Part shown: one piece after another, positions 39,372 through 47,975 of the stretch
Position numbering within the stretch: position 1 is the stretch's first letter
How the letters are laid out: every line of letters starts with the position of its first letter
From: Blastocatellia bacterium
Lineage (GTDB): Bacteria > Acidobacteriota > Blastocatellia > HR10
Direction of reading: 5' to 3'
NCBI GenBank assembly: GCA_035573895.1
Contig: DATLZR010000083.1
Location: forward strand, 1-54,463
DNA: 54,463 nucleotides
Translations under genes and position numbers: made by a program
Notes under the pieces: generated by a model
The model's input: only the letters and a program-made list of their open reading frames with translations
Told to the model about the DNA's origin: nothing
Databases searched by the model: none

Positions 39372-40322
39372 ATGATGCGCGTCGCAGTCGTTGGCGTCGG
39401 TCAGATCGGCAAGGAGCATGCCCGCATTTATGCGTCGCTGCCCCAGGTGCGACTCGTCGGCGTGGCCGATATTGATCGCGGTCGTGGAGAGGCGGTCGCC
39501 ACGCGATATGGCGTCGCCTACTATGCGGACTATCGTGCTCTGCTCGATCAGGTGGAGGCCGTGAGCGTGGCCGTCCCGACCGAGAGCCACTGCGAGATCA
39601 CGTGCGACTTCCTCCGGCACGGCGTCTCGGTGCTCGTTGAAAAACCTCTGGCGCGAACGCTCGAGGAAGCCGATGCCATGATTCAGCAGGCCGAACGGAC
39701 GGGCGCGATTCTTCAGGTCGGTCACCTGGAGCGCTTCAACCCGTCGGTGCGAGCGCTCACGCAGATGGTGACGGAGCCGAAATTCTTCGAGGTTCACCGC
39801 CTGGGTATTTTCACCGAGCGAAGTCTCGACATTGACGTGGTCCTGGATCTGATGATCCATGATCTGGATATCGTCCTTTCGCTCGTTCGCGCTCCGGTTG
39901 TGGAGGTGAAGGCCGTGGGAGTTCCCATTTTGACGCCGTCGGTGGACATTGCCAATGCCCGGCTGGAGTTCGCCGATGGGTGCGTGGCCAACCTCACGGC
40001 CAGCCGCATTTCGCGCGAGAAGGTTCGCAAGCTGCGACTGTTTCAACCCAACGACTACATCTCGCTCGATTACTCGGAGAATCATCTCGATGTCGTCAGC
40101 CTTCAGCCCACGGGTCCGGGCGCGAAGCCGCTCATTCGCAGTCGCCGCCTGGAAGTGGAAAAGTATGAACCGCTGCGCGCCCAGATCGAATCGTTTCTGG
40201 AGTGCGTGCGGGAGAAGAAAAAGCCGCTCGTCAGCGGCGAGGACGGGCGACGCGCGCTGGCGTTGGCGCTGACGGTCGTCCGGCGAATCGAGGAGCACCG
40301 TCGGCGGGCGGGGATTGGTTGA
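39372..40322 (+). CDS. Gfo/Idh/MocA-family NAD(P)-dependent oxidoreductase
   Basis: Protein of 316 residues. The N-terminal Rossmann fold has MRVAVVGVGQIGKEHARIY; the sugar-dehydrogenase signature is HGVSVLVEKPLARTLEEA, and the substrate-binding histidine region reads LQVGHLERFNPSVRAL. The GHLERFNP string recalls UDP-GlcNAc 3-dehydrogenase (GnnA) of 2,3-diamino lipid A synthesis, but no lpx gene is adjacent, so the symbol is withheld. ATG codons at 39372 and 39375 are both possible. The gene reads divergently from the GT39 enzyme, which could also act on lipid A. Confidence 0.87.
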   Translation: MMRVAVVGVGQIGKEHARIYASLPQVRLVGVADIDRGRGEAVATRYGVAYYADYRALLDQVEAVSVAVPTESHCEITCDFLRHGVSVLVEKPLARTLEEADAMIQQAERTGAILQVGHLERFNPSVRALTQMVTEPKFFEVHRLGIFTERSLDIDVVLDLMIHDLDIVLSLVRAPVVEVKAVGVPILTPSVDIANARLEFADGCVANLTASRISREKVRKLRLFQPNDYISLDYSENHLDVVSLQPTGPGAKPLIRSRRLEVEKYEPLRAQIESFLECVREKKKPLVSGEDGRRALALALTVVRRIEEHRRRAGIG

Positions 40323-40347
40323 TCGGTCTGCTGTTTGGTACTATATT
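40319..40347 (+). promoter_or_regulatory. Promoter candidate for the tonB-like gene
   Basis: TTGATC (40319-40324), a 17-base spacer and TATATT (40342-40347), 85 bases before the ATG of the TonB-type gene. Both boxes are good matches with ideal spacing. The -35 overlaps the stop codon of the oxidoreductase. Confidence 0.5.
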
Positions 40348-40431
40348 GGTCGTCGAGGTAAGCGAAGATCGAGATGATGACCTCGGCCGCCAAAGAGAAT
40401 ACGTCGGAAGCGGCTTGGCGGGCTGTCGGGC

Positions 40432-41385
40432 ATGAGCGAGCGTCTGTTTGAAACTTTCGACATCCTCGAAGGGCGACCACTGGATGCGCGGCCTCGGCGC
40501 ATCGGCGCAAGCATCTCGTTTTTGTTTCATCTTCTGCTTTTCGGGGTGATGATATGGGTCTCGCCGAAGACAATGCCGACGGAACAGCCGGAGACCGAGG
40601 TGGTGGCCCAGGGGGCTCCCCCTCACATCATTGAGCTTGATGCTCCTCTCTATGCCCTTCCCCCCGAAGTCGTTCGCCAGTTAGCTGCCGTCAGCGAACT
40701 GACGCCACCGCGTCGTGCGGAGTATTTGTCGGAGAAGGAGACGATCGCTCGGGGCGAGCGCAATCCCACGCCGCAAGGATCCTCGTCGTTGCCAAAGGTC
40801 AGCGGCGGAAGCGGCCGGATAGCGTCTCTTCCCTCCTCTCCACCGGCTGAGTCGCCGTCGGAAAGAGAAACAGGAGCACGCCGCCGGGCGGTGGAGAAGC
40901 CCTTACCGCCGACGCTTCCTTCGGCCACGGCCCAGTCGGCTCCGCTATCGGGAAATAGTGACGGATTGCGCGAATCTTTCCTGGCGGCGCTCAGGGGCGC
41001 ATCGCCCCTTCCGCTTCCCGAAGTCTCTGGCGCACAGCAATCGGGTGTGACGCTTGAAGGTCCTCCCTCGGTGAACGCGCGGGCCGCCGAAGAGATGGAA
41101 CAATACCGTCGCTATCTGGAACGAGAAATCCAGCAACGATGGTTTATTCCTCCCGAGGCTCATTTGCTCACCAGTCCGACGACGGTGATTATCATCTTTG
41201 AAGTGGCTCGCGATGGGAAGCTCCTTCAAATTCGATTGAAACAATCGTCAGGTTTTCCGGCCCTGGATCGGGCGGCTCTGAATGCCGTTCGACTGGCAGC
41301 CCCGTTCCGACCGTTACCGAGCGCGTTCCTCTTCACGAGTCAGGTGTTCACGGACAAGTTCACGTACTTTCCTCCGCGCGGATAA
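40432..41385 (+). CDS. TonB-type energy-transducer protein
   Basis: Protein of 317 residues. A cytoplasmic start (MSERLFETFDILEGRPLDAR) precedes one membrane helix (about 24-43, ISFLFHLLLFGVMIWV). Next comes a long Pro/Ser-rich periplasmic linker (SSPPAESPSERETG) and a C-terminal TonB domain (REIQQRWFIPPEAHLL, VARDGKLLQIRLKQSSGFPA, LDRAALNAVRLAAPF). It should couple the inner-membrane proton motive force to an outer-membrane receptor; no exbB/exbD or receptor gene is adjacent. Ends 8 bases before the SpoIID gene. Confidence 0.85.
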   Translation: MSERLFETFDILEGRPLDARPRRIGASISFLFHLLLFGVMIWVSPKTMPTEQPETEVVAQGAPPHIIELDAPLYALPPEVVRQLAAVSELTPPRRAEYLSEKETIARGERNPTPQGSSSLPKVSGGSGRIASLPSSPPAESPSERETGARRRAVEKPLPPTLPSATAQSAPLSGNSDGLRESFLAALRGASPLPLPEVSGAQQSGVTLEGPPSVNARAAEEMEQYRRYLEREIQQRWFIPPEAHLLTSPTTVIIIFEVARDGKLLQIRLKQSSGFPALDRAALNAVRLAAPFRPLPSAFLFTSQVFTDKFTYFPPRG

Positions 41386-41393
41386 GGCTCGTC

Positions 41394-43703
41394 ATGGGCA
41401 GCCGTCGGATGGTTGCGCTTCTTTTGCTGGTGGGTTTTGGCTGGAACGGCGTCGCCGCCCTTCCGCCAGAGAGGGATGACATCTCGGCCTCCCCGCTGAT
41501 GTCACAGCGGCGGTCTCGTCCCCGTCATGTCAACCGAATGGGGGAGATGCCCGAATTCCCGTCCGAGGCCCCGACCTCGGAGCGGAGTCCGGAACCTACC
41601 GTTCGCATTGCTCTGGCCGTGGATGTGCTTCAGGCGACGGTGTCGAGCACAGCGCCTCTGGCCACCGTGCTTGACGATCATCAACAGCAGGTGGTCTTGC
41701 AGCATCGTGCGGTGAGCGTGACCCTCGACGCGACCGGGAAGGACAGTCCGCCCGTCTACGATGTCCGACTTGTCGCTCGGGGGGATCGCCGGACGACCGC
41801 GCCGCTCTTACGAAAAGTCCGATCTCAACTGAACGCGTCGGCGAGCGCGTCCTATACGCCCGCGACCGGAGAGATCATCGTGCGAATCGGACGATTTGGC
41901 AGCAAAAGCGCGGCCGAGGCAGTCGCGCGTCGGGCGCGGACTCTGGGATATCGTAGCGTTCGGGTAGTGCCTCTGGAGTCGAACGCTTCGGCCTCCAGCC
42001 GTCTGGTTGTTCGGACATCCGATGGCGCGCCAGTCATGCGTCTGACGGATCGAGTGACGCTCTTTCCCTCGGATCCGGAAGCAGCCGTAATCTTCAATAA
42101 TCGCGCCTATCGTGGGCGAATTCTCATCGTTCGCAATCCGCGCCATCGTCTGACGGTGATCAACGAGCTTGGTCTGGAGCAGTACCTGCTGGGAGTTGTT
42201 CCCAACGAGTTGAACCCGACGGCTTTCGCCGAGATCGAAGCCCTCAAAGCTCAGGCGGTGGCCGCCCGCACTTACGCTCTGCGGAATCTGGGCAAGTATG
42301 CCGGTGAAGGATACGATCTCTACGATGATGTGCGCTCGCAGGTCTATGGCGGGAAATCTTCCGAGCATCCGCTGGCCAGCCGGGCAGTGGAAGAAACGCG
42401 AGGCATTGTGGCGACCTACGGGCATCGTCCGATTGAGGCGGTCTTCACGTCAACCTGCGGGGGACGGACGGAGAATTCGGAAGCCATCTTCGGCAAGCCA
42501 GAGCCTTATTTGCGGAGCACCGTGTGCGCTCCGGAAAAGGGCTGGCTCGCACCGCAGGAAATCGTCACGACACGACGGGAGACACTGGATCGTACCCTGG
42601 CGCTGCTCCGTGTGGCTGGCGTCATGCTTCCGCGCCCCTTGACCGAGGCGGTCCTGGCCGAGAAGCCTTCGGCCGATGAGCTTCGGTCGTGGGTGGGGGC
42701 TCTGGCTCGCGCTCTGCACCTTCGGGCGGCAGCCCCCGTGGTGATGCCGACATCCTCGCGTCGGCACCCGAAGCTGCTCGATCGGTCGGGATTTGTTGAC
42801 CTGTTGGTGGAGAACTTTTATCCCGAGGGATATGCCGATCTCTTCTTCACCCCCGAAGATCTCGCGTATCTGCTCGATTATCCCGATGCCGATCAGATTC
42901 CCCGCTCGAGCCGGGCGTCGTTCGCCCTGCTGCTGAGCGATGGGATTCTCACTCCTTTCCCCGATGGCACGTTACGTCCGAAGGCTCCGATCGCGCGGCA
43001 GGAGGCCCTCACGATGCTCGGGCGAATGCTCGATCGCTTCGATTCCGCCGTCATTCAGGCGGGCCAGCTCATGAACGCAACGCCCACGACGCTCACGGTC
43101 AAGACGGCGCAGGGGAAGGCGGCGACTCTCTCCCTGGAACCCGACCTCTTCCTCTTCAAACAGATTGCCGGTCATGTGACTGCCAGCAGCGCGATTCGGG
43201 TCATCGGAGGTGAACGCCTTCGGTTTCACGTGAACTCCCGAGGCCGAATTGACTATCTGGAAATTGAACCGAGTCGAGCGGGTGTCGCCAGCGATCGTTA
43301 CTCGCCCTACGCCCACTGGGAAGTTAGCGTCACCCGAGACGAGATCTCCCGCCGCCTGCGCGACAAGGGGGTGATGGTCGGGCCGGTGGTTGACCTCAGG
43401 ATCGTTCGTCGGGGAGCGTCGGGCCGCGTGATCGAGCTGGAGATCATCGGACGACAGCACCGTCAGCGCGTCCGGGGACAGGCCATACGCACCCTCTTCA
43501 ATCTGCGAGACACGTTGTTTGTGATCGAACGGCGGAGGGACACAAGCGGAGCGATTCAGAGTTTCGTCTTCATCGGTCGCGGCTGGGGACATGGTGTCGG
43601 CTTGTGCCAGATGGGAGCCTACGGTCTGGCCCTGAGTGGAGCCAGCTACGACCGGATTCTCCGCACGTATTACCGAGGCATTCGCCTGGAGAAGCTCTAC
43701 TGA
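41394..43703 (+). CDS. SpoIID/LytB-domain secreted protein with an inserted S-layer-homology-like segment
   Basis: Protein of 769 residues with a signal peptide (MVALLLLVGFGWNGVAA). A SPOR-like segment (VRIGRFGSKSAAEAVARRAR) precedes the SpoIID/amidase-enhancer core: LGLEQYLLGVVPNELNP, EALKAQAVAARTYALRNLG, VFTSTCGGRTE. The core then pauses; residues about 480-550 resemble an S-layer homology repeat (LLLSDGILTPFPDGTLRPKA), and the C-terminal SpoIID motif GRGWGHGVGLCQMGAYGLA closes the protein. SpoIID proteins are lytic transglycosylases or amidase activators acting on denuded glycan. An SLH-like insert in such a protein of a Gram-negative is uncommon. Confidence 0.87.
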   Translation: MGSRRMVALLLLVGFGWNGVAALPPERDDISASPLMSQRRSRPRHVNRMGEMPEFPSEAPTSERSPEPTVRIALAVDVLQATVSSTAPLATVLDDHQQQVVLQHRAVSVTLDATGKDSPPVYDVRLVARGDRRTTAPLLRKVRSQLNASASASYTPATGEIIVRIGRFGSKSAAEAVARRARTLGYRSVRVVPLESNASASSRLVVRTSDGAPVMRLTDRVTLFPSDPEAAVIFNNRAYRGRILIVRNPRHRLTVINELGLEQYLLGVVPNELNPTAFAEIEALKAQAVAARTYALRNLGKYAGEGYDLYDDVRSQVYGGKSSEHPLASRAVEETRGIVATYGHRPIEAVFTSTCGGRTENSEAIFGKPEPYLRSTVCAPEKGWLAPQEIVTTRRETLDRTLALLRVAGVMLPRPLTEAVLAEKPSADELRSWVGALARALHLRAAAPVVMPTSSRRHPKLLDRSGFVDLLVENFYPEGYADLFFTPEDLAYLLDYPDADQIPRSSRASFALLLSDGILTPFPDGTLRPKAPIARQEALTMLGRMLDRFDSAVIQAGQLMNATPTTLTVKTAQGKAATLSLEPDLFLFKQIAGHVTASSAIRVIGGERLRFHVNSRGRIDYLEIEPSRAGVASDRYSPYAHWEVSVTRDEISRRLRDKGVMVGPVVDLRIVRRGASGRVIELEIIGRQHRQRVRGQAIRTLFNLRDTLFVIERRRDTSGAIQSFVFIGRGWGHGVGLCQMGAYGLALSGASYDRILRTYYRGIRLEKLY

Positions 43704-43793
43704 ATGAGCCCGCTCAGCAAGAATCAACGTTTGGGGGCGCTCCTTCTCTTCGGCCTCCTTTTGCTTGTGGCCTGGTACCGATGGATTCAGTAA
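43704..43793 (+). CDS. 29-residue single-span membrane micro-protein (predicted)
   Basis: ATG 43704 starts directly after the spoIID-like stop (one base overlap, TGAATG). The frame reads MSPLSKNQRLGALLLFGLLL then LVAWYRWIQ and stops at 43793. It has a polar N-terminus, a 14-16 residue hydrophobic helix and an aromatic/basic end: the layout of a small inner-membrane protein. Its last 13 bases overlap miaA, so it would be translationally coupled to both neighbours. It may be only a chance frame; conservation is untested. Confidence 0.45.
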   Translation: MSPLSKNQRLGALLLFGLLLLVAWYRWIQ

Positions 43794-44773
43794 GGCCCCG
43801 ACCCATCCCGGCGATTGTGGGCCCGACCGCATCGGGGAAGAGCGATCTGGGAATGGCTCTGGCGCGCCATTTTGGCGGCGAGATCATCAACTGTGACTCG
43901 GTTCAGGTCTACCGGAGGCTGGAGATCGGCACAGCGAAGGTTCCGATGTCGTGGAGGCACCTTGTCCCGCATCACCTCATAGACATCGTGGAACCGACGG
44001 AGAATTTCACTGCCGGGGAATATGCGCGACGAGCGCGGGCGGTGATCGAAGAGATCGAAGCGCGAGGACGACTGGCCATCCTCGTCGGCGGCACGGGGTT
44101 CTACCTGCGGGCGTTGCGCCAGCCGCTGTTTGAATCACCGCCGACGGATCTGGAGCTGCGTCAGCGTCTGACCCGGATACGGGAGCGCTGGGGAACGCAC
44201 CATCTCTATCGGATGTTGTGCCGGGTTGATCCTCCCACTGCCGGCCGCCTCTCACCCAATGACTGGTCGCGCATCACACGGGCGCTGGAGTACTACTTTC
44301 AAACGGGGCGACGATTGTCCGAGAATCAGATTCACCGACCTCCTCCGCCGGATTGTGCCCGGCGCATCGTTGTCATTGCTCTGGATCCGCCACGGGAGGA
44401 ACTTTACCGACGCATCAACGCGCGGGCGGAGGCCATGTTCCGCCAGGGGCTGGTGGATGAGGTCAAGAGTCTGCTGGACGCGGGAATTCCTCCATCGGCC
44501 AAGGCGTTTGGCGCACATGGGTACCGGCGGGTGATCCAGTACCTTCAGGGGAAGATTTCCCTCCCCCAGGCCATCGAACTGACGAAACAGGACACGCGCC
44601 ACTACGCCAAACGGCAGCTCACGTGGTTCCGACGAGAACCGGGCGTCACCTGGTTCAAAGGATTCGGCGATGATCCCCGGATTCAGGCAACGGTCATTGC
44701 ATTCCTCAGCGAGACCCATGACCTGCACCCCGCAGACGAACGTCAGAATGACGTTGAAAAGAGATCGGGCTGA
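43781..44773 (+). CDS. miaA: tRNA dimethylallyltransferase
   Basis: Enzyme of 330 residues that prenylates N6 of A37 in tRNAs reading UNN codons. The P-loop [18 protein letters not shown] lies at the N-terminus. It is followed by the substrate Asp in [27 protein letters not shown] and [10 protein letters not shown]; the C-terminal helix [17 protein letters not shown] leads to [18 protein letters not shown] 43781 is chosen because the protein then starts a few residues before the P-loop; the frame upstream to 43604 lies inside spoIID-like sequence. It precedes hfq, a classical pairing. Confidence 0.96.
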   Translation: MDSVRPRPIPAIVGPTASGKSDLGMALARHFGGEIINCDSVQVYRRLEIGTAKVPMSWRHLVPHHLIDIVEPTENFTAGEYARRARAVIEEIEARGRLAILVGGTGFYLRALRQPLFESPPTDLELRQRLTRIRERWGTHHLYRMLCRVDPPTAGRLSPNDWSRITRALEYYFQTGRRLSENQIHRPPPPDCARRIVVIALDPPREELYRRINARAEAMFRQGLVDEVKSLLDAGIPPSAKAFGAHGYRRVIQYLQGKISLPQAIELTKQDTRHYAKRQLTWFRREPGVTWFKGFGDDPRIQATVIAFLSETHDLHPADERQNDVEKRSG

Positions 44774-44804
44774 TGTTAGGTTTAACAGCCAACGTGAACG
44801 ATCT

Positions 44805-45110
44805 ATGACAGACGAACAGAGACAAAACGTGCTGGGGGAGGACACGTCCTTGGCAACGACCGAGCATAACGTTCAAGATGTCTTCCTGAACCATGTTCGG
44901 CGGGAACGCATGACGGTCACCATCTATCTGGTCAGCGGTGTGAAGCTCATCGGGAAGATCAAAAGCTTCGACAAGTTCTCGGTCCTGTTCGATGCCGGAC
45001 ATCAGGACATGCTGCTGTTCAAGCATGCCATTTCGACCATCTCGGTCGCCAAGCACAGTGAAGCCAAAGTGAAAGCGGGAGCATCGCCCTCTCCCGAAGC
45101 GACGCCGTGA
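44805..45110 (+). CDS. hfq: RNA chaperone Hfq
   Basis: Sm-like protein of 101 residues forming a hexameric ring that binds small RNAs and A-rich mRNA. An 18-residue N-terminal extension ([18 protein letters not shown]) precedes the core. Sm1 contains [20 protein letters not shown], then [19 protein letters not shown]; Sm2 contains [11 protein letters not shown], close to the usual YKHAISTV. ATG 44805 gives the family-like length; the frame is open upstream to 44670 inside miaA. The stop overlaps a possible GTG start of tmk. Confidence 0.94.
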   Translation: MTDEQRQNVLGEDTSLATTEHNVQDVFLNHVRRERMTVTIYLVSGVKLIGKIKSFDKFSVLFDAGHQDMLLFKHAISTISVAKHSEAKVKAGASPSPEATP

Positions 45111-45148
45111 GCCGACGGTCTACGGCCCGAGAGTGGTCAAACGTTCCG

Positions 45149-45829
45149 ATGAGAGGACGACTCATCACGTTTGAAGGCATTGACGGGTCCGGGAAGACGA
45201 CCATGGCAGCCCGGGCGGCTGATTTCCTTCGTCAGCACAACATCCCCTGTGTGACCACGCGGGAACCGGGCGGGACTCGCCTTGGGGCAGCCATCCGCGC
45301 GATCTTATTACCCTCGACGGCCGAGAAGAAAGTGACGCCGCTCACCGAACTGCTGCTCTACGCGGCGGACCGAGCCGAGCATGTGCGAGAAGTTATCCTT
45401 CCCGCTCTGGAGGCGGGGAAAATCGTTCTCTCCGATCGCTACATGGACGCCACCATTGCCTATCAAGGATACGGGCGAGGAAACGATCTGGAGTTTGTTC
45501 GCGCGCTCATGACCGTAGTGACGGCGGGCGTGCGTCCGGATCTGACGCTGCTCCTGGATCTGGACGTGGCGACAGCCGAGCGGCGTCTCCACGAGCGCGG
45601 CGGTCGAGGCGCGAACTGGCTCGATCGGGAAAGTCACGACTTCCACGAGCGCGTCCGCCGGGGCTATCTGGAGATCGCCCGATTGGAACCCGACCGGGTC
45701 GTCGTCATTGATGCCAGCGGATCGGTCGAGCACACCGCCGCGCGCGTGATCGAAGTGATCAGGGAGCGACTGCAAGGGTGGAGTTACGCACGGAGAAACG
45801 AGGAGAATCCGCCCGATGATGACCCGTAG
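45149..45829 (+). CDS. tmk: Thymidylate kinase
   Basis: Cytoplasmic kinase of 226 residues making dTDP from dTMP and ATP. It starts MRGRLITFEGIDGSGKTTMA with the P-loop GIDGSGKTT. TREPGGTRLG is the DR/EPGG loop; LSDRYMDATIAYQGYGRG is the substrate-binding DRY segment, and DLDVATAERRLHERG precedes the LID region. A GTG at 45107, overlapping the hfq stop, would add 14 residues; ATG 45149 is preferred because the family begins right at the strand. It is 12 bases before holB, matching the common tmk-holB order. Confidence 0.94.
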   Translation: MRGRLITFEGIDGSGKTTMAARAADFLRQHNIPCVTTREPGGTRLGAAIRAILLPSTAEKKVTPLTELLLYAADRAEHVREVILPALEAGKIVLSDRYMDATIAYQGYGRGNDLEFVRALMTVVTAGVRPDLTLLLDLDVATAERRLHERGGRGANWLDRESHDFHERVRRGYLEIARLEPDRVVVIDASGSVEHTAARVIEVIRERLQGWSYARRNEENPPDDDP

Positions 45830-45841
45830 CAACATCCGTCC

Positions 45842-46873
45842 GTGGCTCATTTGCTTGGGGGAAACATCTCGGTGGCCTTCGCAACGTTGATCGGCAATGA
45901 GAGCGTGAAGCACGCCCTTCGCACGGCCCTGGCGACGGGACGACTCGGCCAGGCATTGCTTTTCTCCGGTCCGAGCGGAGTGGGCAAACGGCAGTTCGCC
46001 TTAACTCTGGCCAAGGTGCTCAACTGCCATGCCCCCTCGGACAATGATTGTTGTGACCGGTGTCCGCCCTGCCGGCAGATTGAGCGGGGTGAGTTCCTCG
46101 ATGTGATGGTCATCGAGCCGGAAACTCACGTCCTCAAAATTGATCAAATTCGTCATCTCGTCCAACACGCTCTCTACAAACCCTTTCAGGGGCGAGCCCG
46201 CGTGTTCCTCCTCGATCCCGCCGATGCCATGAACGACCAGGCGGCCAATGCGCTGCTCAAAACCCTGGAGGAGCCACCGCCCACATCGTTTTTCATCCTC
46301 CTGACGACCCGGCCTCACCAGTTACTGCCCACGATTCGTTCGCGCTGTCAACACTATCGGTTCCAACCGCTCACGGTCCGGGAAGTGGAAGCGTTTCTGC
46401 GCCAGCGATTTCACCGTCCGGATTCGGAGATTCGCTTGCTCGCCCGCCTGGCCCAGGGTCAGATCGGACGGGCCCTCGCCATTGATCTCTCGGCCTACGA
46501 GGCGATGCGTCGGGAGATGATCGAGATTCTCACTTTGCTTGCTTCGGGGAATCGAACGCGACTGATCGGAGCGGCGGAATATCTCGGACGCCGGCTGACG
46601 CGAGAGGAATGCGAGGAGCGACTGGATTTGTTAACCGGTCTTCTTGTAGACCTCGTCCGTCTGATCGAGAAAGCGGAACCGTCCTCTCTGCTCAACAGCG
46701 ACATAGCCGACCGTCTCCTGCGACTGGCCGAGAAGCTCGGTCGTGAACGAATCGTTCGCCTCACGGAGCGGATAGAGAAATTTCGGAACGATCTTCGACG
46801 AAATATCCACCGGCAAATCGCGCTGGAAAACCTTTTTCTGAGCGAATGCGAACACGTACTATTGCAACGGTGA
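45842..46873 (+). CDS. holB: DNA polymerase III delta' subunit (clamp-loader)
   Basis: AAA+ clamp-loader subunit of 343 residues. The nucleotide-site segment FSGPSGVGKRQFALTLAKV is followed by a four-cysteine zinc knuckle (CHAPSDNDCCDRCPPCRQIE). The delta'/gamma signature follows: HVLKIDQIRHL, DPADAMNDQAANALLKTLEE, FFILLTTRPHQLLPTIRSRC. It binds delta and tau/gamma to open the sliding clamp. The start is GTG 45842 or a later GTG at 45872; the choice is uncertain. Directly after tmk, as in many bacteria. Confidence 0.93.
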   Translation: MAHLLGGNISVAFATLIGNESVKHALRTALATGRLGQALLFSGPSGVGKRQFALTLAKVLNCHAPSDNDCCDRCPPCRQIERGEFLDVMVIEPETHVLKIDQIRHLVQHALYKPFQGRARVFLLDPADAMNDQAANALLKTLEEPPPTSFFILLTTRPHQLLPTIRSRCQHYRFQPLTVREVEAFLRQRFHRPDSEIRLLARLAQGQIGRALAIDLSAYEAMRREMIEILTLLASGNRTRLIGAAEYLGRRLTREECEERLDLLTGLLVDLVRLIEKAEPSSLLNSDIADRLLRLAEKLGRERIVRLTERIEKFRNDLRRNIHRQIALENLFLSECEHVLLQR

Positions 46874-46880
46874 CGAGATC

Positions 46881-47438
46881 ATGAGAATTGAGGGAACAGC
46901 CACGATCAGGGCGCCGCGAGACATCGTATGGGACCTACTCATTGATCCGAACGTGATTGCCCGGTGCATCCCCGGCTGCCAGAAGCTGGAACCCCAGGGA
47001 GATAATCGCTATGCCGCCACGCTGGTTGTCGGTGTGGCCGCCATCCGCGGAACTTACGAGGGAACCTTCACGCTGAGCGATCTTCAACCGCCCGGGAGCT
47101 ACCGTATCGCCTTCGACGGAAAGGGGACGCAGGGTTTCGTCGCAGGAACCGGAACCCTCACGCTACAACAACAGGATGAGCACACCACGGTTCACTATGC
47201 CGGTGATATTCGCATCGGGGGTACACTCGCGGCTGTGGGTCAACGAATGCTCCAATCGGCGGCCCGGATGATGGCCGGCCAGTTTTTCACGGCCATTGAA
47301 GCCGAAGCCGAAGCGGCCCTGAAAGCCCGGGAGACGGGCCGCGCCGCCCCATCCGTTCGACACGGCATCGTGCTGACGTTGCTTCGCTCCTTGCGCAATC
47401 TCGTGAGAAACGTCCTTCGTCGAGCCTTCAAACGATAA
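46881..47438 (+). CDS. CoxG-like SRPBCC-fold protein
   Basis: Protein of 185 residues beginning MRIEGTATIRAPRDIVWDLL, followed by IDPNVIARCIPGCQ. It then reads RYAATLVVGVAAIRGTYEGT and ends with an amphipathic tail (RNLVRNVLRRAFKR) that could attach to the membrane. This is the CoxG/carbon monoxide dehydrogenase subunit G family, a START-like fold implicated in recruiting Cox or similar molybdenum enzymes to the membrane. No CO dehydrogenase genes are nearby, so the role here is open. It starts 7 bases after holB. Confidence 0.87.
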   Translation: MRIEGTATIRAPRDIVWDLLIDPNVIARCIPGCQKLEPQGDNRYAATLVVGVAAIRGTYEGTFTLSDLQPPGSYRIAFDGKGTQGFVAGTGTLTLQQQDEHTTVHYAGDIRIGGTLAAVGQRMLQSAARMMAGQFFTAIEAEAEAALKARETGRAAPSVRHGIVLTLLRSLRNLVRNVLRRAFKR

Positions 47439-47746
47439 GCCACCTCTCCCTGGACGGACGTCATCGGACACGACTGGCCGAGTTGGCGCAAGCCCAAGAT
47501 GTTGTCACACGACGCAAAACGCCCGGTCGAGATCAAGAACTATCCCCACGCTGATCCATCTACCGGATACCCCCGATGGGGTCATCCGAAATTCCAGAAA
47601 CGGAATTGACCTCCGGACAATTCAGCCGGTGGACAGCCGCCGTCGCATCTCCTAGAATACGCGCCGCATGAGTGAGATTCAGGGGGATCCGAGTCGTGAT
47701 AGGGCGCGAGAAGAAGACCGAACGATATCTATGCGAAGGAGAGTCA

Positions 47747-47806
47747 CCAGCGAATGAAAAATGCCAGCGGACGGGTGATTCGTGAGAATCTTTTATCCGT
47801 CCTCGG
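47747..47806. repeat. CCAACGGAT palindromic repeat, copy 2a (degenerate)
   Basis: CCAGCGAATGAAAAATGCC begins the left arm and AATCTTTTATCCGTCCTCGG the right. It follows the family pattern (direct CCAACGGAT pair then its complement) with many substitutions. It lies between coxG and dppA, 153 bases before copy 2b. Confidence 0.55.
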
Positions 47807-47899
47807 GGTTTTCGCATCAGTCCGCGCGTTTCGCGAGCTCTTTTCCGAGGACTCGTCCATGTGCTTCGCACGCCACCGAGGGTTGAAAAATGAGGTCTT

Positions 47900-47950
47900 C
47901 CAATGGATGAAAAACGCCAACTGCATCTGTTGGAACCTTTCATCCGTTGG
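47900..47950. repeat. CCAACGGAT palindromic repeat, copy 2b, in the dppA leader
   Basis: The left arm begins CCAATGGATGAAAAACGCC; the right arm is TTGGAACCTTTCATCCGTTGG-like, ending at 47950. It ends 25 bases before the dppA ATG, just before the AAGGAGGAG ribosome-binding site, so it would form a hairpin in the 5' leader. Flanking GAAAAATGAGG and GAGTTTTC also show partial symmetry. Confidence 0.7.
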
Positions 47951-47975
47951 CAGGAGTTTTCGTAAGGAGGAGCTA

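Noticed and set aside
47754-47975. N-terminal extension of dppA from ATG 47754
   Set aside because: The extension is made of the palindromic repeats read as protein. A strong ribosome-binding site and signal peptide mark 47976 as the start.
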